Shown: positions 1 to 5,546 of the stretch, piece after piece
Numbering within the stretch: the first letter of the stretch is position 1
How the letters are laid out: each line of letters begins with the position of its first letter
Assembly: GCA_964582065.1 (NCBI GenBank)
Contig: CAZOQG010000085.1
Span: forward strand, 1 to 6,858
Source: JACNFS01 sp964582065
GTDB lineage: Bacteria > Chloroflexota > Dehalococcoidia > GIF9 > UBA5629
Length of the DNA: 6,858 nt
Reading direction: 5' to 3'
Translations under genes and position numbers: made by a program
The notes under the pieces: model-generated
Told to the model about the DNA's origin: nothing
Database searches by the model: none
Seen by the model: the letters and a program-made list of their open reading frames with translations, nothing else

Positions 1-88
1 GCATTAGTCCGGTAACTGGATTGCGCAGGTGAAGCGGCACCGGCTCATTGCGACTTCTTCCGCTTCTTCCTTGTGCCTGGACTGCCAT
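1..88 (-). CDS. Partial ORF with RarA C-terminal-like motif, cut by the left edge
   Basis: The frame opens with ATG at 88 and stays open for 29 codons to the window edge. Residues 15-29 read EPVPLHLRNPVTGLM, which closely matches the start of the C-terminal domain of RarA (MgsA), where VPLHLRNAPTxLMKELGYG-type sequence is usual. RarA is an AAA+ clamp-loader-like ATPase acting at stalled replication forks. In full-length RarA this motif sits several hundred residues into the protein, behind the ATPase domain. Here only about 14 residues precede it, and the sigma factor gene lies directly upstream, so the ATPase part is absent at this locus. The ATG is 6 bases past the rpoD stop and in the same frame as rpoD; there is no clear ribosome site, so translation would depend on coupling. 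It is either a stand-alone C-terminal domain gene or a decayed remnant. The motif match is from memory of the family, not from a search. Confidence 0.45.
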   Translation of the reverse strand, partial: MAVQAQGRSGRSRNEPVPLHLRNPVTGLM

Positions 89-94
89 GCGAGT

Positions 95-1672
95 TCACTC
101 TAGATAATCCTTGAGTTGTCGGCTTCGGCTAGGATGGCGCAACTTACACAACGCCTTAGCTTCAATCTGACGGACCCGCTCTCGAGTTACGTCAAATTCC
201 TTGCCTACCTCCTCCAAAGTTCGGGGGCGCCCGTCCTTCAGGCCGAATCTGAGCCGTATGATCTTTCTCTCTTTGTCGGTAAGGTCGTCAAGTGTCTCGT
301 CTAGTTGCAACTTGAGTAACTCTCGCGATGCAGCATCGGCCGGTGTCAAGGTAGCGCGATCTTCAATGAAATCACCAAGGTGGCTGTCCTCCTCTTCGCC
401 GACAGGCATCTCTAGGGATATCGGCATTTGAGACAGCTTCATGATCTCCCTTACTCTGTCTGCCGAGATTTCCATGCCGTCACCGATTTCCTCGTAAGTT
501 GGCTCACGACCAAATTCTTGAGTCAGCCGCCGATTGACTTTCAGTAGCCTGTTGATGGTCTCCACCATGTGTACCGGGATACGGATGGTACGAGCTTGAT
601 CGGCTACCGCCCGGGTAATGGCCTGTCTAATCCACCAGGTGGCATAAGTGCTAAACTTATAGCCTCTCCTGTACTCGAATTTCTCCACGGCCCGAATTAG
701 GCCGATATTGCCCTCCTGAATCAGATCGAGGAGGGGCATCCCGCGGTTGAGGTATTTCTTAGCCACGCTCACCACCAGCCGTAGATTCGCTTCAGTAAGG
801 CGCCTTTGTGACTTCTTTGCTGCGCTCTTGATATTGCTGAAACGCGCTCTAATCAACCGGCGCACGGACTGAAGCTCGGAAAGAAATTCGGGATCCACGG
901 GCTCTGCAACCAAAGATTCCAGCTGACCCCAGGAGGTTTCCTGTCCTATAATGCCCAGTAGTTCTGGGGGCAAAAGCCGACTATCTACGGAAACGTCTAT
1001 CAAGCTCTGCCGAACTTCCGAGGTGCTTTTGCCACTGGCCTCGGCTATATCCCTTACGAGTTCCCTGTCGATTACACGGTCGATAGCCGCCCGCAGTTTC
1101 GGGGCACGAATCGTCCGGATGACGCTATCCGCAGCATCAAACTCAAGTCGCTCGGAAAGAATGTCAACTATCGGCTGAGCTGCGAGCAAATGACGAAGCA
1201 AATAGACGACTAGATGAACTGGGGAAGGGTGCTCGCCGTAACGCTGACGGTAAAGCTCCTCGATTCCTTCTGTATACCTGGCCTCTTCGATTTTGCTGGC
1301 TAGTGCCTTCTCATCATCTCCGGTCAGAAGCGACACCTTCCCAATCTCATGGAGGTACATACGAACTGGATCATCAATTATTTGATGCTCCGCGAGCTCC
1401 ACTTCAACCCCGAGCGCAGATCTAGCTTCAGTCTGTCGCTTACCGGCCCACTTCTCTTCAAGCTCAGCAGCCTCTTCACCTCCCCATGAGAGGGCCATCT
1501 TGGCCGCATCTTCTTCTGATTCCCCTTCGTCAAAAGTATCCCAAGCGCTACCGGCCAGTCCGAGTGCCTCAACGTCGGACTTCGTGCGGAAGATATCATC
1601 AGAGTCTAACTCGTCGTTGTCTCTTCTGCCGGGGAAAAAAGATAGAAGCTCGTCATCTCGAGTTGAACTCAC
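95..1672 (-). CDS. rpoD: Housekeeping RNA polymerase sigma factor RpoD (sigma-70/SigA)
   Basis: Group 1 sigma-70 factor that directs RNA polymerase to -10/-35 promoters. Numbered from the longest possible start (ATG at 1759, 554 residues): region 1.2 at about 129-160 (DPVRMYLHEIGKVSLL), a variable helical segment at 160-300, region 2 at 320-398 with the core-binding and -10-recognition helices (LRLVVSVAKKY, LIQEGNIGLIRAVEKFEY, YATWWIRQAITRA), region 3 at about 399-460, and region 4 at 478-554 with the -35-reading helix-turn-helix (TLEEVGKEFDVTRERVRQIE). All conserved segments are intact. I chose GTG at 1672 (codon 30 of the long frame, 525 residues) because GAGGAG lies 6 bases upstream, while the ATGs at 1759 and 1702 have no ribosome site. 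Region 1.1 is short and acidic. No dnaG is adjacent in this window. The family call is certain; the exact start is not. Confidence 0.97.
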   Translation of the reverse strand: MSSTRDDELLSFFPGRRDNDELDSDDIFRTKSDVEALGLAGSAWDTFDEGESEEDAAKMALSWGGEEAAELEEKWAGKRQTEARSALGVEVELAEHQIIDDPVRMYLHEIGKVSLLTGDDEKALASKIEEARYTEGIEELYRQRYGEHPSPVHLVVYLLRHLLAAQPIVDILSERLEFDAADSVIRTIRAPKLRAAIDRVIDRELVRDIAEASGKSTSEVRQSLIDVSVDSRLLPPELLGIIGQETSWGQLESLVAEPVDPEFLSELQSVRRLIRARFSNIKSAAKKSQRRLTEANLRLVVSVAKKYLNRGMPLLDLIQEGNIGLIRAVEKFEYRRGYKFSTYATWWIRQAITRAVADQARTIRIPVHMVETINRLLKVNRRLTQEFGREPTYEEIGDGMEISADRVREIMKLSQMPISLEMPVGEEEDSHLGDFIEDRATLTPADAASRELLKLQLDETLDDLTDKERKIIRLRFGLKDGRPRTLEEVGKEFDVTRERVRQIEAKALCKLRHPSRSRQLKDYLE

Positions 1673-1742
1673 TGCTTGCTCCTCATTACTGTTCTGTGCC
1701 ATTACTGTGCCGTGCTTGCGGTTTTGATTGGCGCGACCGAAT

Positions 1743-1934
1743 TCATCGGATTGTCTCATTGACTACTACATCAAGGCAATAATCACTCAAAATGTTACCC
1801 CGTTGCTCGCATGAGATTTCCGCTTGTTTCTTGTCTTGCTGGACAGTAGCCGCCCGGTAAGACCAGGCAGAGATTCTTGTTTTCTCAGTGTGGGACTCTG
1901 CTTCCAAAATGGCACTTAATAGTTCCTCGGACAC
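1743..1934 (-). CDS. Small hypothetical protein (63 aa) upstream of rpoD
   Basis: A GTG-started frame of 63 residues. In its favour is a well-placed ribosome site, AGGAG followed by 6 bases and then GTG, the same arrangement as proposed for rpoD. The N-terminal half is hydrophilic and could be helical (MSEELLSAILEAESHTEKTR); there is a single cysteine in the middle and one near the end, and no signal peptide or membrane segment. I do not recognise any family. It ends 70 bases before the proposed rpoD start; if rpoD instead begins at ATG 1759, the two frames overlap by 17 bases and could be translationally coupled. It may equally be part of an rpoD leader transcript with no protein product. 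Composition does not decide the matter. Confidence 0.4.
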   Translation of the reverse strand: MSEELLSAILEAESHTEKTRISAWSYRAATVQQDKKQAEISCEQRGNILSDYCLDVVVNETIR

Positions 1935-1957
1935 TTCATGCTCCTGTCCTCGGTATT

Positions 1958-1987
1958 GCTTTACTGCCTTGAAGAGCGCTTGTCCAA
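1958..1987 (-). promoter_or_regulatory. Possible weak sigma-70 promoter ahead of the 63-aa ORF and rpoD
   Basis: On the minus strand TTGGAC (1987-1982) is followed after 17-18 bases by GTAAAG/TAAAGC (1964-1958). The -35 box is near consensus, the -10 box is poor. It lies 24 bases before the GTG at 1934, a suitable distance. Only one half is convincing. Confidence 0.2.
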
Positions 1988-2019
1988 ACCCTCTAGGAGC
2001 CCGTTTATTCTTAGACCCT

Positions 2020-2042
2020 AAGCTGTGTCATTTGCGCTGACC
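2020..2042 (-). promoter_or_regulatory. Copy 1 of a shared upstream motif (GTCAGC ... TGACACA-CTT)
   Basis: Minus-strand GGTCAGC, then a short AAA-containing spacer, then TGACACAGCTT. A near-copy lies at 2754-2776 immediately before the RRM gene. The two share GTCAGC and TGACACA(G/A)CTT with a spacer differing by one base. Copy 1 lies 86 bases before the GTG of the 63-aa ORF. It may be a promoter or operator element; function is unknown. Confidence 0.35.
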
Positions 2043-2048
2043 AAATAC

Positions 2049-2083
2049 AGCCTTCCGGCTCGTTGTTGATGTGATAAAACAAC
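2049..2083 (-). terminator. Possible weak transcription end after the CPKCG protein
   Basis: Just past the stop at 2090 the transcript can form an A/U-rich stem (GUUGUU 2083-2078 with AACAAC 2067-2062), then a 4-pair stem AGCC-GGAA-GGCU (2060-2049) with a GNRA-type loop, followed by GUAUUUGG. The stems are short and there is no good U run, so this may only be leader structure. Confidence 0.2.
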
Positions 2084-2089
2084 AAATAG

Positions 2090-2287
2090 CTAAGCTTCGC
2101 TACTCAGTCTCACATTACTAGTCAGTGTTACTTGGACGATACTGCCGCATTTGGGGCACACGACTTCAAGACTAACAGGTTGGCTCATGACTCGTTCCAC
2201 CAAGGTGGTAATTACTGAATCAAGGTTATGGAGGCGCTGGTCCAACATTTCCAACCGTTTCTCGGTTTGCTGCATCCGAACTGACAT
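2090..2287 (-). CDS. Small coiled-coil protein with a single CPKCG knuckle (65 aa)
   Basis: Residues 1-35 carry a strongly helical, heptad-like segment (TEKRLEMLDQRLHNLDSVIT with leucine/methionine spacing), predicted to form a coiled coil. Residues 36-65 contain VVCPKCGSIVQVTL, a single zinc-knuckle Cys pair followed by a beta-like strand. A normal zinc ribbon needs two CxxC pairs, so metal binding would require dimerisation across the coiled coil. No signal peptide or membrane segment, so probably cytosolic. I chose ATG at 2287, preceded by AGGGA with about 7 bases spacing; a TTG codon sits directly before it. It lies about 120 bases downstream of the RRM gene on the same strand and may share its transcript. 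I do not recognise a named family. Confidence 0.65.
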   Translation of the reverse strand: MSVRMQQTEKRLEMLDQRLHNLDSVITTLVERVMSQPVSLEVVCPKCGSIVQVTLTSNVRLSSEA

Positions 2288-2407
2288 CAAGCTTCCCTGT
2301 GCAGTCTATTGTTAATGGCTTTACAGCAATTCATGGGCTTTTGCGACATCGGTGAGCGTGCTGAAGGCTTCTTTCCAAATGTGCTCGAATTCCAATGACC
2401 AAGTGAT

Positions 2408-2734
2408 TTAGTATCTTCTCTGTCTTCGCCTGCCACCCCCAGGAAACCCGCGGCCTCTCTTAGCACCGTGGGGTCCGCCACCTCTACTGTCAGAACGAGG
2501 GCGAGACTCGCTAACATCAAGCGTCCGGTCATTCAGTGTTTTTCCTGTGAGGCCATCAATTGCCGCTTGGCCTTCGGAGCTCAATGGCATTTCAACAAAT
2601 GCGAATCCCCTAGATTGCCCGCTATGTTTGTCTTTGATAATAGCTGCAGATTTCACCTCTCCAAAAGGCATGAATTCTTCCCGCAATTCCTCTTCAGTTA
2701 CCTCGCGTGATAAGTTACCCACATGGATATTCAT
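2408..2734 (-). CDS. RRM RNA-binding protein with basic RGG-like tail (108 aa)
   Basis: A bacterial single-RRM protein of the Rbp/cold-inducible type, which binds single-stranded RNA. RNP-2 is IHVGNL (residues 3-8) and RNP-1 is RGFAFVEM (42-49), both with the usual aromatic residues partly retained: the RNP-1 phenylalanines are present, while RNP-2 has His-Val in place of an aromatic residue. The RRM ends around residue 78 (LDVSESRPR). The tail, 79-108, is Gly/Arg-rich (SRGGGPHG, RGRGFPGGGRRRQRRY), like RGG tails of cyanobacterial and Chloroflexota relatives, and probably adds non-specific RNA affinity. ATG at 2734 is chosen because AGGGGG lies 8 bases upstream and the RRM begins at once; the TTG/ATG further upstream (2755, 2752) precede that ribosome site. 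Relatives are often cold-induced, and the 255-base upstream region leaves room for a structured leader. Confidence 0.93.
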   Translation of the reverse strand: MNIHVGNLSREVTEEELREEFMPFGEVKSAAIIKDKHSGQSRGFAFVEMPLSSEGQAAIDGLTGKTLNDRTLDVSESRPRSDSRGGGPHGAKRGRGFPGGGRRRQRRY

Positions 2735-2753
2735 ATTGCTACCCCCTTTCATC

Positions 2754-2776
2754 AAGTTGTGTCACACTTTGCTGAC
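2754..2776 (-). promoter_or_regulatory. Copy 2 of the shared upstream motif, directly before the RRM gene
   Basis: Minus-strand CGTCAGC, spacer, TGACACAACTT, matching the element at 2020-2042. It contains the odd palindrome GTGTCACAC (2759-2767) and ends about 20 bases before the RRM start codon, so it would lie at the promoter or in the leader. Confidence 0.35.
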
Positions 2777-2989
2777 GAATGCAAGGAAAGTCGCCCAGAT
2801 AAGGCCTTTGGGATTTCTGCGTGTCGCCGTGTAAGACACCGCATTTTGTAAAGCTACACGTGCAACGGTACACTAGGATGTCCAGGGTAGACATGGATGT
2901 GACACGTGCACAGATGACTTGTGAGCAACGCTCCCTGTTGAGCCCCTGCTTGGTTCTTGCCCTGGTTTAAAGAGGCAGATTCCTTAGAG
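2777..2989. promoter_or_regulatory. Intergenic region with clustered GTGTC/GACAC words between the asparagine synthetase-like and RRM genes
   Basis: No coding frame seen. GTGTC occurs at 2821-2825 and, on the other strand, as GACAC at 2835-2839 and 2901-2905, in addition to 2759-2763 just outside. The 2821/2835 pair forms an inverted repeat with a 9-base centre. ACACGTGCA occurs twice in the same orientation (2856-2864 and 2902-2910, 46 bases apart), each containing the CACGTG core. No convincing -35/-10 pair and no U-tailed terminator for the upstream gene could be identified. Confidence 0.35.
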
Positions 2990-4648
2990 CTAGGATTCCA
3001 ATTTCTCAATAAATTGCCTGATTCTCCTTCTCTCAGTCTCGTTTAGCAGCCCCTGTTCATAAGCCATAACGTCAAGAAAAAGCTGGACTGGCTGAGGTAC
3101 CTGCCATAAACTCCCCCCAGCATACCTCCAACCATACCGAGAGGAACTACCCAACCTCTCCGAAGTGATTTTGTCATCTGAATATCCAAGATGCTCCACC
3201 AGTGGAGCATCAAAACCGTTTGTTACGGCTGTTTGCTTTAGGACATCATGGATGCCTGTGCCATGCTGAGCGGCGTTTTTGTCCCTGTAAGCATACTCAT
3301 CAGATATCCCTAACTTTGAAGCCAGAAGGCGGTGTACAATTTTCCCGAAACGATTGGAGATGTCAACCTTAAGCTCTGGAGCTGTATTTAGAGCTACCTT
3401 TACTACCTCTAGATCCAAATAAGGGAACCTCGTCTCTACGCCATTAGCCATAGCTATTTTGTTTTCTCTATCCAAAGTCTCAATATCAGCCCGACTCAGG
3501 TCATCCCACATTTTCTGGCACAGCGCCGGATAACCCTCCTTTCTCAAAACCTCAGGATACCACTCATAGCCACCCCACAATTCATCGGCACCTTGCCCCG
3601 AGAATAGGACTTCAATGCCATCATGAGCAGCCATCTCTACTGCCGCATAAATACCAATCCCGGCTTCGACTTGAACGAAATCCCTCTCCTCAACCGTCTG
3701 AATAACCTCAGGTATATAGGCTTCAACATCAGCATGGGTGAGTTCCTTCACCCTGCACTCCAAACCTATTTGCTGGGCGAAATCTTGAGCCCACCCTATA
3801 TCCTCAGAATCTGATACACCAGCGGTATAGGCAACTAGCTTAATCCCATGGTCAACTGCCAAGTCATTTATCACCCCTGCGATGAGGCAGCTATCCACAC
3901 CTCCAGACAGCAGCACGCCTACTTCATCAACGTCGCCTAACCTCTTCTCGACCGCTGATAAGAGAGCGTCCCGGTAACATTCCACAGCCGTGGAAAGATC
4001 CGTAATCTTCGGCTCTCCTTGACTTAACGGTAGGGCCTTACCGACCTCAATTCCGCCTTCATTGATGGCTGCCATCATGCCGGCTCTCAGAGGTATTACG
4101 TTGTCCACTCCCATCTGCCACAACGGCTTTTTATTAGAAGCAAAAGCCGAAAAGTTATGGTTATGGCCAAAATACAGGGGCCTTGTCCCCAGCGAATCAC
4201 GAGCTATCACTGTGTGGCGAGTGCCTTTTACTGCTAGCACATAGCCGCCGTCCAGAACTTCGAGCACAGACCTTATCCTTTCAACTAAGGCACCTTGGTG
4301 TTCCCCTAGTAAGCATGCTACTAGTTGGCTGTTGCTGTCTTCAACATGGCCAGGGCTGTCCTGAATTCCGGTAGCTAGTAGTTCAAAATTATAAAGCTGG
4401 CCGTCGTAAAGCAGGCCTCGGATGCCCGAGGAGTTGAAGTAAGGCTGCTCCGGCGTCTCTGCTCCCGCCAAAAAGGAAACCTGCCCCAATGCCTCTCCCC
4501 TTCCTGCATCCTGAAGCATTCTCTTTGGGTTACCATTTACAACCGCATGGGTAGCTGTAGCGTCAGGGCGCATTGTCTCCACCATGCGAACCACCTGAGA
4601 AATTGCGTCAGTACCGTCCTTCGTGATAACTCCAGCTATCGGACTCAT
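2990..4648 (-). CDS. Asparagine synthetase (AsnB-type) homologue lacking the glutaminase cysteine (552 aa)
   Basis: Two-domain glutamine amidotransferase/ATP-pyrophosphatase protein of AsnB size. The N-terminal Ntn domain (about 1-200) keeps the fold (YDGQLYNFELL 81-91; ARDSLGTRPLYFG 149-161; FASNKKPLW 169-177), but it begins MSPIAGV where active enzymes have MCGIAGV, so Cys2 is Ser and Gly3 is Pro. The C-terminal domain has the PP-loop SGGVDS (249-254), SGQGADELWGGY (350-361) and RDKNAAQHGTG (455-465), matching AsnB's ATP- and aspartate-activating site; the usual glutamate of SGEG is glutamine. Glutamine hydrolysis is therefore probably lost, leaving an ammonia-dependent asparagine synthetase or a ligase for another carboxylate, as in beta-lactam synthetase relatives. 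ATG 4648 follows GGAGG by 5 bases; the GTG at 4654 lies inside that ribosome site. A possible promoter sits just upstream. Confidence 0.9.
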   Translation of the reverse strand: MSPIAGVITKDGTDAISQVVRMVETMRPDATATHAVVNGNPKRMLQDAGRGEALGQVSFLAGAETPEQPYFNSSGIRGLLYDGQLYNFELLATGIQDSPGHVEDSNSQLVACLLGEHQGALVERIRSVLEVLDGGYVLAVKGTRHTVIARDSLGTRPLYFGHNHNFSAFASNKKPLWQMGVDNVIPLRAGMMAAINEGGIEVGKALPLSQGEPKITDLSTAVECYRDALLSAVEKRLGDVDEVGVLLSGGVDSCLIAGVINDLAVDHGIKLVAYTAGVSDSEDIGWAQDFAQQIGLECRVKELTHADVEAYIPEVIQTVEERDFVQVEAGIGIYAAVEMAAHDGIEVLFSGQGADELWGGYEWYPEVLRKEGYPALCQKMWDDLSRADIETLDRENKIAMANGVETRFPYLDLEVVKVALNTAPELKVDISNRFGKIVHRLLASKLGISDEYAYRDKNAAQHGTGIHDVLKQTAVTNGFDAPLVEHLGYSDDKITSERLGSSSRYGWRYAGGSLWQVPQPVQLFLDVMAYEQGLLNETERRRIRQFIEKLES

Positions 4649-4666
4649 AAGCACCTCCAGTTAAGC

Positions 4667-4694
4667 AATACACACGACTCCATCGGCTAGTCAA
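4667..4694 (-). promoter_or_regulatory. Putative sigma-70 promoter of the asparagine synthetase-like gene
   Basis: Minus-strand TTGACT (4694-4689, one mismatch to TTGACA), a 16-base spacer, then TGTATT (4672-4667). The start would fall near 4660, giving a leader of about 12 bases that contains little more than the ribosome site. It implies that this gene can be transcribed apart from the upstream small genes. Confidence 0.35.
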
Positions 4695-4713
4695 ATCTCA
4701 ACTCTTATCATGT

Positions 4714-4812
4714 TTAACCGCCCTTAGATTTCTTTGGGCCTTTCCTGAGATAGTCGGAACTCGTCTTGTGCGCCTTTTGGCCTGCTTTCTTCTGCTTTCC
4801 TTTCTTTCCCAT
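4714..4812 (-). CDS. Tiny polybasic protein (32 aa)
   Basis: ATG at 4812 to TAA at 4714 encodes 32 residues, starting MGKKGKQKKAGQKAHK and ending KGPKKSKGG. Eleven lysines, one arginine and one histidine face a single aspartate, so the peptide is very basic, likely disordered, and would bind nucleic acid, ribosome or acidic partners. A stop precedes the frame 17 codons upstream, with no other ATG between. The ribosome site is weak (TTAGAG about 4 bases before ATG), so translation may be coupled to the IscA-like gene ending 51 bases earlier. It sits 65 bases ahead of the asparagine synthetase-like gene. I do not recognise a family. Lysine-rich frames can occur by chance in purine-rich DNA, which keeps confidence moderate. 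Confidence 0.45.
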   Translation of the reverse strand: MGKKGKQKKAGQKAHKTSSDYLRKGPKKSKGG

Positions 4813-4849
4813 AGCTCTAACCAGGCTGGCCTTTCGCTTTGGCTTCCGA

Positions 4850-4861
4850 TTTCTGCAGAAA
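4850..4861. repeat. Perfect 12-base palindrome TTTCTGCAGAAA
   Basis: A perfect inverted repeat with no spacer, two bases past the stop of the IscA-like gene at 4864. It is too short for a terminator and lacks a U run. It could be an operator half or chance. Confidence 0.4.
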
Positions 4862-4863
4862 CC

Positions 4864-5142
4864 TCAAGTTGCGCTTTGGGACATCATAAGCCAGCGGCCC
4901 TCACGACTGTCCTCGCAGTCGAGCGTCCGTCCCTCGAGAAGTACGGATAGTTCCCGGTCTATTAATAGGACTTTCGACCCCTCGTGTTCTACCACCTGGT
5001 CGCCTTCCTTCTCTTGGCCCAGTACTAAAGTAAACTGCCCAGATTCGTTAGCCACCAACTTCAAGCCAAGCTCTGGATCATCCGTCTTGGCTGCTAGGGC
5101 CTCCTTCAGCATTTGCTTGGCACCTTCAGTCGCATTTAGCAT
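4864..5142 (-). CDS. HesB/IscA-fold protein without cluster cysteines, copy 1 (92 aa)
   Basis: The order of elements fits the A-type iron-sulfur carrier family (IscA/ErpA/HesB): N-terminal helix with TEGAKQMLKEAL, DPELGLKLV strand, GDQVVEHEGSKVLLIDREL (47-65) and a final DSREGRWLMM strand. The three metal-ligand cysteines are missing: the GGCSG segment is reduced to ESGQF, and the C-terminal GCGC tail is replaced by MMSQSAT. The single cysteine (residue 76) is not at a ligand position. Cluster transfer in the usual manner is therefore unlikely; the family resemblance suggests a structural or regulatory role. ATG 5142 follows AGGAGGT by 5 bases, a near-perfect ribosome site. It starts 17 bases after the paralogue at 5160-5426, with about 41 of 88 positions identical by hand count, so the pair arose by tandem duplication and is surely one operon. 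Confidence 0.75.
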   Translation of the reverse strand: MLNATEGAKQMLKEALAAKTDDPELGLKLVANESGQFTLVLGQEKEGDQVVEHEGSKVLLIDRELSVLLEGRTLDCEDSREGRWLMMSQSAT

Positions 5143-5159
5143 TTCTTACCTCCTTTCGG

Positions 5160-5426
5160 TTATGTCACGAACAGGACAACCCCCTCATGGGTATCTTGGG
5201 AATCTATGGTTACCGCTTCGAGGGCACGAAAATACTCAATGCCGACGAGGAGAACCTTGGAACCCTGATACTCTATGACCTGGTCTCCAGATAGCTCGGT
5301 GTCCAAGACCAACATAAATCTACCACCCGGAGTGGGCAGGAGCCGGAGGCCGACCTCTGGATCTGGGGTCTCAGCCAGCAGCTTTGCCTTCAATTCCCTG
5401 GCTGCTCGTTCAGTCACCGCTACCAT
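5160..5426 (-). CDS. HesB/IscA-fold protein without cluster cysteines, copy 2 (88 aa)
   Basis: First gene of the tandem pair. It shows the same layout as its neighbour: TERAARELKAKL helix, DPEVGLRLL strand, PGGRFMLVL where IscA has PGGCSGF, GDQVIEYQGSKVLL, and DTHEGVVLFVT at the end. It contains no cysteine at all, so all three cluster ligands of IscA are absent, and the protein ends about where the GCGC tail should begin. It is slightly closer to standard IscA than copy 1, keeping the PGG turn. ATG 5426 is chosen: AGGTGA lies 6 bases upstream, whereas the TTG at 5432 would be too close to that site, and the ATG start aligns with the start of copy 1. Likely cytosolic. The IscA assignment rests on residue pattern recalled from the family. 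Confidence 0.75.
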   Translation of the reverse strand: MVAVTERAARELKAKLLAETPDPEVGLRLLPTPGGRFMLVLDTELSGDQVIEYQGSKVLLVGIEYFRALEAVTIDSQDTHEGVVLFVT

Positions 5427-5436
5427 GCGCAATCAC

Positions 5437-5493
5437 CTATGAAACCTGTTGCCAGCGTCTTTGCTTTCGACTCTCGCTATAGTTCTTTTTCAC
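5437..5493 (-). other. Possible 18-codon leader ORF before the IscA-like pair
   Basis: GTG at 5493 has GGAGAGG 5 bases upstream and encodes a short basic peptide (MKKNYSESRKQRRWQQVS) ending at TAG 5437. That TAG is part of the TAGGTGA ribosome site of the downstream gene, so ribosomes finishing the leader would sit on it. This suggests translational coupling or leader control, but an 18-codon frame can arise by chance. Confidence 0.25.
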
Positions 5494-5546
5494 TGAGCCT
5501 CTCCATGCTTAACCGGCCTACAGCTCATCTGTTTAATGGCGCCCAT

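Noticed and set aside
45..98. 17-codon frame starting at a GTG overlapping the rpoD stop (GTGA), ending in RKKRKKSQ
   Set aside because: Too short to support, and it overlaps the frame with the RarA-like motif, which is more informative.
1378..1599. 73-residue minus-strand frame inside rpoD
   Set aside because: Fully contained in the sigma factor gene in a different frame, with no recognisable protein.
2287..2532. 81-residue minus-strand frame whose stop touches the ATG of the CPKCG gene (TGATG)
   Set aside because: It overlaps the RRM gene's Gly/Arg tail in another frame and has no ribosome site; the RRM frame is clearly the coding one. The TGATG contact looks incidental.
2848..2990. Search for an intrinsic terminator after the asparagine synthetase-like gene
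   Set aside because: Only a 4-pair stem (GAGC-GTT-GCTC) without a U run was found, so no terminator is called.
4766..5278. Plus-strand 170-residue frame
   Set aside because: Lies antisense over both IscA-like genes and the small basic ORF; its serine-rich, low-complexity sequence is the expected shadow of those frames.
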